DNA of 64,000 bases from Odobenus rosmarus divergens (Eukaryota > Chordata > Mammalia > Carnivora > Odobenidae): positions 1,207,863-1,271,862 of the forward strand of contig NW_004451010.1 in NCBI RefSeq assembly GCF_000321225.1, read 5' to 3'. Both the position numbers and the translations under genes were made by a program. Under the pieces are notes generated by a model. It ran no database searches and was not told where the DNA came from. It saw only the letters and a list, made by a program, of their open reading frames with translations. Shown here piece after piece: positions 43,880 through 56,200 of this stretch (the first letter of the stretch is position 1; the number at the start of each line of letters is the position of its first letter).

Positions 43880-45364
43880 CTCATCTCTAAGACTCATGCC
43901 TGGTTTCCAGCAGGCCGCTTGCCCTCCGTTTCGTGCTCTGGGAGGAAAGAGCCGCGGCAGCAGCAGGCGGGAGCGCGGGCTTACCCAATCCCGCCGCGCG
44001 GGTCCTGCAAGTCTGCGCCAGCCCTCCGTCCAGCCCACGGCCACGCGGACATGCGCTCCCTGCGCAGGGGGTCCGCTCCAGTGTGCCCGCGCGAGCGAAA
44101 GGCGATTCGTTTCTCTTTTCCTCGTGCGCCCGTAGCTCTTAACATCTCCGAAACACGAGCCTTGTCACAGAGTTTTGTGATCGTACGCTTCGGAATACAT
44201 ACACGGTCCAATGAATGAACTTATCCGAATGAACTTGCCAGTTTACGTAAAGTCCTAGAAGACCGGGCCATCTCTTTCTTATCCCGGTGTCCACAGTACC
44301 CAGCCCTCGGCTTGGCACTGAGTGTGTCCCGAACGCATCAAAATAGAAATGACTATTTCTACAGTCATGAATGGTGTAGAAACCGGGCGCAAAGAAAGGC
44401 AGGAGCCTCGGAGGGCAGGGAGTGCGCGCCCCCGCCGCCCGGGGGCAGTGTGGAGGGCGCGCAGGCCGCAGCGGCGCTCCACCGGTCGGTTCCCTTTAGA
44501 CGGCGCTTCTCCTCAGCCCGACCTCCGGGCAGACACCCAGGACGCGGAGCCGGCCGGCCGCAGCTCCCGGCACCACCGGGGACCAGAGGGCGGGGGCCTC
44601 GGGCCGGCTCCTCGGGACCGAGGCAGGTGCAGCCGTCCCACCCTCGGCCTCCTCCTCCTGACTCGCAGGGGCCGCACCATGCCTCCCGGCGTGGAGGCAC
44701 TGGACCTGCCGGCGTGGAACGGAGCCTCAGGCCGGTCCCGGGGGCCCCGCGGAAGGTCAGTACCCCCGAGGCGCTCGGCTCCGCCCCCCTGCCTTCCACG
44801 GTCCCTCCCCGGGGACCCCACCGCCGACCCCTCCCGGGGCTGCTTTCCTCCTGGGGTGTTCTGGCTCCCGCACCTCCGCGCCATCTTCCACCGCCCCCGC
44901 CGGGCTCCGCTTCGCTGCCTCCCGCCCCCGGGGCTCCAAGAGGCCCGCGGGCTTACACGTGGAAAAAGTGCCCAGGGCCCAAGCTGAGAAGCTCTCCGCC
45001 AGCTCCGCAGTCTGCCCTGCCCCGGCGGGAGGCGACGCAGCGGAGGCGCTGGCTCGGGGGGCGGGGCGGGAACGCCCGGCCACGCGCCCCTGGGCTCCAG
45101 GCGAGCACTTCAGCCCTGCGGTCCCGCCGCCGACGCGGCCCGAGCGGCGCCCGCCACCCCCCGCGCCCCGCCGTCCCCACCCCCGGGCCCGGGTCTGCGC
45201 GTCCCGGGCGGCTGCAGGAAGGGTAAGAGAAGGGAGCCTGCCTGGAAGGGCTCCGACTTTAGGGGAGGTGTGCCCGGGAAGGCCGAGATGCGTGTGCGCT
45301 GAGCGGTTTTTCCTGCTCGGAATCCCGAACGAAAAAAGCTGTGGAAAGTTTTGAGGGCGGAGGC
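43880..45364 (+). promoter_or_regulatory. MCOLN2: CpG island promoter and 5' UTR of MCOLN2
   Basis: CpG-dense block (densest 44390-45220) that runs into the first MCOLN2 coding exon. GC boxes are visible (for example ggggcggggcggg near 45058-45070). The transcription start cannot be fixed from sequence. Long open frames occur in several frames on both strands because stop codons are rare at this GC content; I do not call them genes. Possible extra donor cggaag|gtcagt at 44755. Confidence 0.85.
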
Positions 45365-45441
45365 ATGGCCCCGCAGCCTTATCGGTTTGCCCAGGCCTGG
45401 AAGCCGGAGAGAGGATCAAGTGTTTTCAGGCTAACCGTCAG
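45365..45441 (+). CDS. MCOLN2: MCOLN2 coding exon 1 (residues 1-25 and two bases of R26)
   Basis: Short GC-island exon with start context ggaggcATGG. It reads MAPQPYRFAQAWKPERGSSV then FRLTV, and ends gtcag|gtgagg, leaving AG to be completed by A from exon 2 (AGA, Arg). Recognised by match to the human MCOLN2 N-terminus; an in-frame stop at 45224 precedes the ATG. Confidence 0.92.
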
Positions 45442-48400
45442 GTGAGGCGCCTGAGCTGTCTCTTTGAGGATGTCAGATTCTGGAGGAATTCTCATCAAGC
45501 GGACGGCTGTACTGTTCTAGACTAGAGCTTTCTTGCTGCCTTGGGAGTGCTTATATTAACTGCTTGCAGTTGGTTAAATAAGGCTAGACTTTGCCTTCCG
45601 GAACAAACAGGCCTTTTCCTCAGGTGGGAGGGTTACAGTGTGGTTCCTCTGCCTTTATGAAAAGGCGTACAGTTCAGCCGGATGATGCTGCCAAGGCGCC
45701 CCACCTCCGTGGTCAGAGCTGCAACCACCCAGCTGCGCCGCTGAGCCTGGGGGCGGGGGGGCGGAAGGGGGGGAGTACAAACAGGCCTTGGCTCCCCCTC
45801 CTCTGCTCACAAAACAAATATAGAGGTGGGCCGTTAAATTTTCTTAAAATACTGTAGAGACTCTCCTGCTTTTCCTGCGTGGCATTCATAAACGAACTTA
45901 ATGCTAGCAAGGAAAGCCAGAATTCAGGAGAATTTACTTGATCTCTGGTGGCTGTCCAGATAAGTATTTAACTAATTCCAAGCAAGCGTGGCATATACTT
46001 TTTTAGACTTTTGAAAGGCCAGTTTTGAATTAGAAGACATAACTTTGGTACAACTTTTTGGACAACGGAATACTTGTGAATGTTACACCAAAATGACCAT
46101 CTCTCTTAAGACTAGATGTCTATTTTTAATGGGGCAGATGGGTAGAAATTACACATTTCTTCCATCTGCCTTAGCTCTAAAAGCCTGTCCCGAAAGGTGG
46201 AGAGAAAATGGACTCTGGCTTTATTTATTGTGTTCTGCTTGGACTGATAAACAGGCTTGTGCTTATGGTGGGTGTGGTCTATAATCTTTCTCTTTTTCTA
46301 AATCTTTACGCCAGTATTTTTCTTAGCCTATTTCCTTCTGGACTTAACCATTTGTATCCTTTCTGTGAGTATCTCCAGAGACTCCCATTCTAACAGTATG
46401 GCACACATACTCAGCTGTGAAGCTTTTGTGAGGATTCAGATTTGACATACATTATGTGTGTGTGGGTCTGGTTGTACAGTGCCAGTGGGAAAGAGGATTG
46501 TATCATTGTAAACTGAGGATGGAAGAAGGGGTCATTAAGAGAGAGATGGGAGAAGTTGTCTAGACATCAGGATAGGAATTCTGATGTTTTATGTGGAAGG
46601 GACCAGCTACCTTGTTCTCCTCAGAGGTGGGATATTGGCTTCACACTTTCAGGAACTGCTCACCACCTCTGTGATGTGCTAACCAAACAGCCCAAGTTTG
46701 GGGGAATCCAGTATAGCTTCTTCCTTTTGAGTCAGCAGTCTCAAGATTTTAGCTCATCTTCCTCCTCATACTTTGAGTCAAACTCCCATTACCGTAAACT
46801 TGGCCTTCTCCTGTAGCAAACCTTCCCTAAACCAGGTTCTGTGGCCTGGACCCTTTAAAAAACACACAGGTCCCACTCTTCGCCTGACTGTTCCCATGCA
46901 GAGGTCAACCAAATGGTGCCAATTTTATTTAATTTCCTGCACTTAAAAATCAGTAAATCCTGATGAAGCGTCTGAGGAGGCCATGTTTTTTTCTCTCGAG
47001 GAGGAGCATATCGAAAGTGTTGTTTTTAACAACAGAATAATAAATATAAAATCTCTTAATGAAGCAAGGAGGAAGAATAGGGAGACAAATTTCGAACAGA
47101 ATGACAGAGAATAGAGAACTGAAAGTCAGGAATGATCGTATTCACAAGCTGAGCTCTTCAGGCTCGGTCTCTATTAGTGAAGTGAAACCCACGATAAGAC
47201 AGTCCTCAAAACTTAGTGGGAAAACAGGTGGCTTCTTGTGGCTACAACTTTCAAAGTAAAATCAGTGGCCAAAAGAAACCCTTTTGGCCAGGGAAGTTAG
47301 AAGTGGGATTTTCCCTGAGGCTGGGCTTTTCTTAGCAGAGGCCAGGAGTCTAGGTTCTGTGTGTTAGTTCTGAAGAATGAGATCACCCTTCAGGGAGCTC
47401 TTATATCACCTGTTGTGAACTTCATAGAGAAAAGAAATTTTATTTCCAGACTTCGTTCTTTTTTACGCAGACTGCAATATTCTTTTCAGGGACAAATGTT
47501 TAAAGCCAGGTTTTGGTTGGTTGGTTGGTTGGTTTGCTTTGGCAATCATCTGGGGGGGGGTTTTCTTCTCATTTTCCTTAGCCCACCCCTAGCTGAGCTT
47601 TCTACTCTGTTTTGATCTTGGGTCTCTGCCTCCTTTCCCCCCCTTCCCAGCTCCCAAACCCCGGGTGACAAGACAGCTTTGGGGGGAGACGGGTGCCAAT
47701 ATTTCTGTCCCCTCAGTTGGGAGATGGCTCCCTTTCTTCTTTGAACGTTGTCTTTTGTGATCTCCCCTTGAATACATCTGGTGTTTCAGCCTAAAACATC
47801 TGTCAGGCTGTAATTGGTGACTAGTGAAGCTAAAGGTTCTGAAATATTGTCCTTGCTATAATTCCAGGAGACCCATAATTTAAGCAGTGGGCTTAAAAAA
47901 ATCATGTCACCTATGGCGCCTAGAGGGAATTGTTAGGGGTAGGGTGAATCTAGGGATTCCCCAGTTGACACTGATGTGAGCTTGTCTGAAAATAAGGTAA
48001 ATTCATTCAGTGGTTTGAGAAGAGGATTAATTATGGCTTTATGGCTTTTAATTTCACTTTTCCTTAGGGATAGGCATCAGCATGACCCTGTTAAATTGGG
48101 CACTTACTGATATGTTAGAGAAAGCAAAATGTAAGGAGTGCCATAATTCCAGTCATCTTCTCAAGCTTTTTTTTTTTTTTTTTTTTGAGAGGGAGAGATT
48201 GAGAGAGAGGATGGGTGGAGGGAGAGGGAGAGAGAATCTTAAGCAGGCTCCATACCCAGTGCAGAGCCTGATGTGGGGCTTGATCTCACGACCCTGAGAT
48301 CATGACCTGAGCCGAAATAAAGAGTCAGAGGCTTAACTGACTGAAACACCCAGGCACCCCATCTTCTCCAGCTTTAAGTGCTTTTGGAATCCTGTATTGC

Positions 48401-51400
48401 TGAGAAATGGAGTTTTGCTTTACTTATCTCTGACCTAGGAACCTGATTGGTCAGGATGTGCTTTCAAAGGGCGTGTGACTTTTTCAGAACAAGCACTTTT
48501 AAAATGAACAAGCACTTTTAAAATTTCTAATTCTGCTTTTCTGTTGCCCAGAGGCAACAAAGTGGTGTTGGGAGACGATTTTATAGGAACTTGGTGGCAT
48601 GGTTGGTCATCTCTAGGGAAATTCATGAAAGTTGTAGCATGCACATTTTTTATGAGTGGCTCTAGTGGAAAATGAAAAGCCCTACAGTCTTTCTTCCCAG
48701 TGATTCTCAGGATTAGAATGAGCACATCATATATGTTCTGAGAGCTATGCTTAGAAGGTAACCAAGGTTTCTCTCTGACTTTCTTTTCTTTTCCTTTTTT
48801 TTTGGCTCATGACTTCCTTTAATTGGGGCCGAACTATCCCAGAACCTCAGCTGCCTGGATCTCTCTCTTTCTCTCTCTCTCCCTCATCTTCCCTCCCTCT
48901 CCCTTCCTTCCTACCCCTCCCTCCCTCTGTCTCTCAGCAACTCAGCAAATCACAACAAAATCAGTTCATTGTAGGAACTGGAGTAGACGAAAAAACCCAA
49001 TGTGGGTTGTTGGGATTGATCTAAAGTCTTCCATCTGCCAGATTGCCCTGTGACACCCCCCCCAACACTGAAGTTCAGTCTCTACATGACTTCCCCACTT
49101 TCTCCCTCCCATATAAATGTTGGGCAGGGAAATGCTGGATTACCTGGTATGTATTATTAGATCCTTTTTGACATACCTTATTTTAACTCATAATGATAGC
49201 TCAAGAATCTGTATGTCAGTCACCAAAAATCAAGAAAATGTGGAAAACTTAAGAAAATTAAGATTACATATAACATGACTTCAAGAGATTACCAGGATTT
49301 TTTTTTTCTGGTTTACGCACTTTCTGACTTTTAAGATGTCTACATACAGATATAAATGTCAACATTTCTTGGAAAGATGGAACCTCAATATATTTGTTTT
49401 GTAACTTAAAAAAATTAGCAATATGCATAGACATCTTTAGGCCAATACAAAATTGCCAGTAGGGTTACAACGAACATTTTTGGAGCCATTGTTCTGACCG
49501 GTGCTTGTTCTGAAAAACTCACACCCCCTTTGAAAACATACCTTGAGGTTCACAAAGTTTTAAACATTTGTGGCATAAATCCATAGAAGGTTGATTCCTA
49601 AATCACAGTTACTCTCCTAGATACTGAGTACAAGTGCCCTTCAAAAATTTACATTTCCATCAATAGAGTTTTGTTGTCATTATTGATAAATAAAACTTAA
49701 GATAGATTTTCACCAATCTTGCTGTTAGTACATTTTTATTGTTGTTAAGTGTTCACTGTCCTGTTCAGATCCTCAGCCTGTTATTACACTGGGTTGTCTT
49801 TTTCGTACTAATAACTCAGAGCTCTCTACAGATAATAGGTCGTAAGCTTTTCTGCCTGTTTAAATATATTGCAGACCTTTTCCCCATTCTGTCTTTCAAC
49901 TTCTCGAAATTGTAGATATTTGTATTAAGATCTGTCAGTCTTTTTCATTGGCTTCTAAATTTCGTCATCCTTAGAAAGACATGTCAAATTTGGGGTGCCT
50001 GGGTAGCTCAGTTGTTAAGCGCCTGCCTTCGGCTCAGGTGATCCCAGGATCCTGGGATCAAGCCCCAGTAGGGCTCCTTGCTCCACGGGGGGCCTGCTTC
50101 TCCCTCTCCCACTCCCCCTGCTTGTGTTCCCTCTCTCGCTGTGTCTCTCTCTGTCAAATAAATAAATGAAATCTTTAAAAAAAAAAGTTCTATTTTGTGC
50201 TTCAACCAATTTTATTTTTTTAGATGTATCTAAGTTTTACTTTTGTGTTTGGTTTCAAGGAGGACACTCATTTTCTTTCTCCCCAATGGATTGTAAATTT
50301 TCATGATAACAATTCATGGAATCATTCACTCTTTGGAAAGACTTTAGGAATATTAATTGAAACAAAATAGGGTTTCTATCAGCAAACCAAGCAACTAAAT
50401 TACCTAAAACTCTCTTATGTATCTTGACTAAGCAAGCCTTTTCAGTATATTTTTAATTCAAATTTTCCTACCTGTGTTTTAGACTTTGCATTCTTGTTGT
50501 TGTATTGTTTTGATTATATTTGTTGCTGTTGCTGGCATTATTATTAGTTCACCTTATCAGGTACCGGCCAAGGAAATGTTCATGTTGTCAGGGTTGTTGT
50601 CTCCTTCATTGACTCATTTCTTCCCACCAAATGTCCATTGAATACCTGTTATGTGTTAGGTGCTCTGCTGTATGCTGGGGGATATAGTGATGAGCAAGAC
50701 CAGGCCTTCATGCAGTTCTCTTGTAGGGAAGACCAATAAAGAATGTGATCTCAATTATAAAGGAAATTCAGTGATGGGAGAGGCAGTGGGGAAAGATGAG
50801 ACGGAGCCAGACATGCAGAGAGCTGGGGGCGGAGCAGAAGGACAGGTGAAACAGCAAATGCAAATGTCCAGATCAGGGACTGTTCCAGGGCCAGGAAGGA
50901 GGCCAGTGGGGTAGTGAGGAGGGGAAGGGTGGGTATGGGAAGGAGCGGGTAGGAGACTTTTAGGCAATGATAGGGGGGTTGGATTTTAGTCTGAGAGCAG
51001 GGGAAAGCCACTGCAGAGTTTTAACCAGGGAAATGATAACTGACTTGGGCTTTTAACATTACCCCTCTGGCTACCATGTGGGAAAGTGAGAGGCTGTTGA
51101 AGTTGTCAGGCGAGAGGTCGTGGACCAGGGAAGCTGCAGTGGATAGAGAGAGATGGGGACCAATCCACGACGTGCTTTGAAGGAAGACTTGATCAATTGG
51201 GTGTGAGGATTGAGGAAAAGGAGGAGTCAAAGTAGGGCTCTGGAGCACAAGTTCCTACACTTAACCTGCCCATTAGAATCACCTGAAAATCTTATAAAAA
51301 ATCTTGATGCTCAGCTCATAACTGGGCCCCAGTTAAATCAGAACGTCTAGGGGCTGGAAGCCAGGCACTGAAACCTTTTAAAAGTCTCCAGATGCTTCTA

Positions 51401-53181
51401 CTGTATAGCCAAGGGGGAGAACCACTGATAGGGGAGGTGATTTCAGCTGAAACATCTGGATAAATGTGTGTTATCACTGCATTGAGCAGATGGGTGGAGA
51501 AAGGGGTAGGGAGGTGGTTGAGAAATCTATTAGACTCGTGGGTGGAGTTTCAAGGAAGAGGTTGGATAAGGGAGCCTGTTCAAGAGAGAGATTTGCTGGA
51601 GTGGCAAATGTGAAAAGTCCACATCATGTGTGTAGTATTTAAAGCTACGGGACTGGGCAAAGTCTTCTAGAAGGGAGGACGGAGGATGGAGTATGGAAGA
51701 GCCCTGGGCTGTGTCCTGAGGCACTCTGGCAGCTGAACTCAGATGGAAGAGGAGCCAGCAAAGGAGACTGGGAAATGCCCAGTGAGGTAGGCAGAAAAAC
51801 CAGGGGAGTGGGGTGTCCTAGGAGCAGAGAGAAGAAGTTGTTCCAGGGATGTAGTGGTCAGTGGTGTCAAATGCTGCCAAGCCCCTAAGCTGCCAAGCCT
51901 GAGAAGTGGCAACTGGAGTCCACAGCAGGAGAGGGTTCACCTTGAGCACATCCACTGGGGTAGAACAAATGGAAACCAAGGGTTTGCTCTAGACAATCTG
52001 AAGCCCAGAGAGACCCTGAGCAAAGTAATTGTTGGATTTGTTCCATCAGATGGCTTTACCTGTTTTTTCCTTCTCATTTTGATAACATGACCTTTTAGAA
52101 GCCTCCTGAATTTATGGACTAGGATGCTATTGTCTGCTAAATACCACACATTTCTAAATAAGAGAAATTATATCTGAAATACTAGTTTATTTGAACATAA
52201 CATTTTTTTTTCTTCATTCCTGACTATCTTACAGGCCATGACTCCTTAAGAAAAATTTAATTCCGGGATCAGGAAGGAATACTGGAGGGGGTCAGTAAAT
52301 TGGACTCTTTGGGGGCAGGTTGCAACTTTAGGGGCCCTTAGTTGCCTCATTCATAAAATAAGGAGTTGGAAACAGGTTAATCTCTAAGGTAGAGGATTTC
52401 AAACTGGGTGCACAGTAGAATAACTTGGGGAGATTTTTAAAAGCCCCGATGGCCAGGCTGCACCCACACCAATTAGGCCAGAATCTCTGTGGATGGAAGC
52501 CAGGCTTCCATGGTTTTCAGGTGCCCCAGATGACTCTGTGTGTGGCCGATTTGGCAAACAGTGGCCCTGTGTTTTTGTCTAGTTCTTATATTGAATTACC
52601 CTATTCTTGGGTGTTAATATATTCCCTACCCTCAACAAAATCAGGAAGAAGAGAGGAATGGATACTGGGTAGGCAGTTAGCAGTGGTCTATCAAGGGAGG
52701 TCTCAAAATTTACCTTTCAGGTTTCCTTTCACAGGAAGGGAATGATGGATACTCTCCATAAAAATGAGGTAGCAAAGGAAGTCCAGGAAATGCAGAATCC
52801 AATTTGGGAAGAAGGTGAAGAGAATTCCCAAATTGATGGCCCTGAATAGGGATTAGGAGCAACCAGTGTGTAGGTTGGGGCAGGAGGATGAAGCTCCGGG
52901 AATGATGAGAAGAAACAAATTGACAAGTTGCCCAACTTGTTTGACTGTATTGAAAGGAGCTGGTAGATTCAGCCAGTTTGGTGATAGAGTCCTTGTTAGT
53001 ATGTTGAAAACTAAGCAAATGGAGAAAAAGGCAATTAATGCCAGAACCTTCTTTTTACAAGAAAGAATAAAAAACGGGGCGGTGGTGGGGGGGTGCCTGG
53101 CTGGCTCAGTCCATAGAGCATGGCACTCTTAAACTCAGGGTTGTTAGTTTAAGCCCCATGTTGGGGATGGAGCCTATCTAA

Positions 53182-53217
<36 letters not shown>

Positions 53218-56200
53218 GCATATATATATATTATATATATATATTATATATATATAATTACATATATTTATATATATGTAATTACAGTGTACTAGTAGCT
53301 CAACTATGAAAAGTATTTGTATATTCACTTTGTAAATTTTAAATATTTATCCAAAAGTTTTATTAAAATTTTATTAGGATGATGAGTGGGGGAGGTGAAT
53401 GTGTATATTTGCTGGTGGGGAGCAGATATAAGAGCTAAAATCATCTTTTCCATGGGAGGATATAAATTGATGATATCTAAAAGTAATACATAGTGGGACA
53501 ATATTGAGAAATATTAAAATAAATAACTGAAAGAAACATGAAAGAAGTTGCCTTGGAAGGAGTGAAAATTGGCGGTGGGGTTTGTTACAGTTCCTTTGAA
53601 ATTATGTACACTATTAAGTTTGAGGGGAAAAAAGATGACATTGCAGGGGGTAGGTGAGACCAGAAGATGCAGAGCTATCCAGATGTAGGTTCCTGGAAAG
53701 CTGGTGGTACTTACTGTTCCCTGTGCTAAGGATACGGGAAGGATAGATTTGGGAAGTGGTTCTCCTGCTTCTGCTGTGTCATCCTCTGGGACTAGTAAGA
53801 GAGTTGTGAATTAGGAAGACCACTCTGTTCTAGCACCACTGCATCAATACAAGATACCTAAGCAGTGATGTCTGTCAGAAGCTAGGGGAACAAACACCAA
53901 TTTCTCCCAAGCTAAGGAGTTTATAATAATATCAGCAGGGATAACAAAAGAACAACCACATCTAAGCTCTGAAACACTAGAGAAGTTGTCCCAAATATTT
54001 TTGATAACTTACCCCATCAATTTAAAGAACATCCACCCCCTCTGAATGTATATTTGCATATTGTATGTAGAATCATATATACTATAAAACAGGTAAAATG
54101 AACATTTTGGGGGGGGGAGGGACAGAGGGAGAGGGAGAGAGAGAATCTTAAGCAGGCTCCATGCCCAGGGTGGAGCCTGATTTGGAGCTCCATCTCATAA
54201 CCCTGAGAGCATGACCTTAGCCAAAGGCAGACGCTTAACCAACAGAGCCACCCAGGCACCCCTAAAGAGTTTTCTTGATAAATCTGTTTCTTTTTTCCAT
54301 ATTCTTTTCAGATCAGATCTGCTTTTCATCTTTTTTTAAACTCATGGCAAACAAAGTTTGCACAAGGAGAGTTTTCTTGTTGTTAACTTAGGTCCTTATT
54401 AGTTTCCCAGTGAGTCTCGTTTTTTTGCCAGGATCTTTATGTCACTTGCCCACCTTGTGAGGGTTGACTAAACTGGATAGTATACTCCAAAAGTGCTTAA
54501 ATGGGCCCACATAAGCCTTTAGTGTTAGGACTGTGCTGAAAATCAGTGAGGCCACCACCACAAGCCCCTATTTTGGGAACTCACTTTCTTTCCCCCAGGA
54601 TGCGTTGCCTACCTACGTGAGGCACAGGCATCCTTCGGTCTGACCAAGTGAGGGCAGTTTTGATATGCTAGACAATGATCCCTGTATTAAACCTTGTAAA
54701 CCTTCACTTCTGTCTTTGCTAGGTTAGTCCAGTTAGCAGCCCTAACCCTTTATTCCCACATAGCAGTGAATGGTCTTAATTCTCCCTTGTAGGCACACAC
54801 CCCTCCTTGGAGGCCACTGCGATAGAAACCAATATTTTCTACCTCTTTTTGAATCATGCAAACTGAAAAAGCAGCAGCCTGGGCTGGTTAGCTTATTTGC
54901 TGAGCTGATTGTACTAATAGGAACAAGGTACCATCATTGAAACTGGTGTGTGCATTTTTCTGAGGTAAAGGTCAAAAGCTTTCACCGGTTCTCATAGGGG
55001 GTTATGACCCATGTGAGATTAAGAATTGCTGGTAACTTGTTTTCTTTTACGTTTTTTAAAACTTCAAGCTTCCATAGACTTTCTTAGTCTTGATTCATTA
55101 AAGCTGGAATTGCCCTTGGTCACACAATAGCCTTAAAATTAGCTGACATTACACAGTCCTGATTATCTGAGGGAAGAGTAGGTTTTCCAAATAACAGACA
55201 GTAACTTTGATGTGCTTCCTCTCTGACTTCTCCCCATAGTACTAAGGCTCGGGCTTCTTTTTTCCCAACTCCTGTTTACTTTGCCATTCTAGCATCTCTC
55301 GCTTTTATTTAGCCCATCGTGCGGGTGAATTTCCATTCTATTCCAGATCTTGTTTTTATGTTCACCAGTACTGGGCTTTTTCCCTCTGATACTTTGGTCT
55401 TTAACAGTGCTCTTTATTAAGCTTATATAATCCAGATCCTATAGTTTAGTGAAACATAAATAATTCATGAGTCATGATTGTTCTTATTTGTTTCATGCAA
55501 TTTCGATTTCACGACTATGCTGCAGCTGATGTGTCAGATTTAGATCTTCATTGATTTCTCTTCCTTAATTGTTTTTATGGTGCAGTTTCTCTTCCCCTGA
55601 ATTGTGTTACAAGTTCTCCGCTCTCTGTCCTTTTCTCAATCCACTGGTGATTTTCATCATTTGTGTTAGAACTTGCAGTGTTTCTCCCGCTGACTTAATT
55701 CTTGCTTATAAAGTTGTGATTGCAGCTTCAAGCCTCCTGTACCAAACACCCAGCCTGGTGCCCAGCACAGGAGGGTGTTGGATGAATATGTGTCAAATGC
55801 AGGGATGTTTTAGTCCTGTGATACTCTTGCCTCTTTTGTTTTTTTTAGTTTTCCTTCTTTTTCACTTTGCACCATTTGTTTGTTTGTTTTGCACCATTGT
55901 ATTTTTGTTACAAAATGTCCAGTTGTATGTGAGTGTGTATTTAATACCCTTCACCGACCAGGGAAATAGGGCAGATCTACAAATTGGGAAGATCGGGGCA
56001 AGAAAGAGCCCTCAGAAAAGTAAAGTTTAGCAAGCTTAAGCATTTACGTTATCCATGAGATTCCAGAATTCTTGAACCAAAATATCATTACCTTTTCTTC
56101 CAAACTTTGGATGTTATTTTTTTTTGGTCAAGATTTATTTATTTACTTTAGGGGGGCAGGGGCAGAGGGAGAAGGAGAGAGAATCTCAAGCAGACTCCCC

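Noticed and set aside
44312..45226. Open frame of 304 codons (and several overlapping ones on both strands) in the MCOLN2 CpG island
   Set aside because: Proline/arginine/glycine-rich composition in all frames is what GC-rich DNA gives; no domain resemblance, and the real exon 1 (45365-45441) lies downstream.
55569..56030. 153-codon plus-strand frame rich in F, L, C and V
   Set aside because: Pyrimidine-rich intronic DNA; hydrophobic composition follows from T content and there are no plausible splice sites or family similarity.
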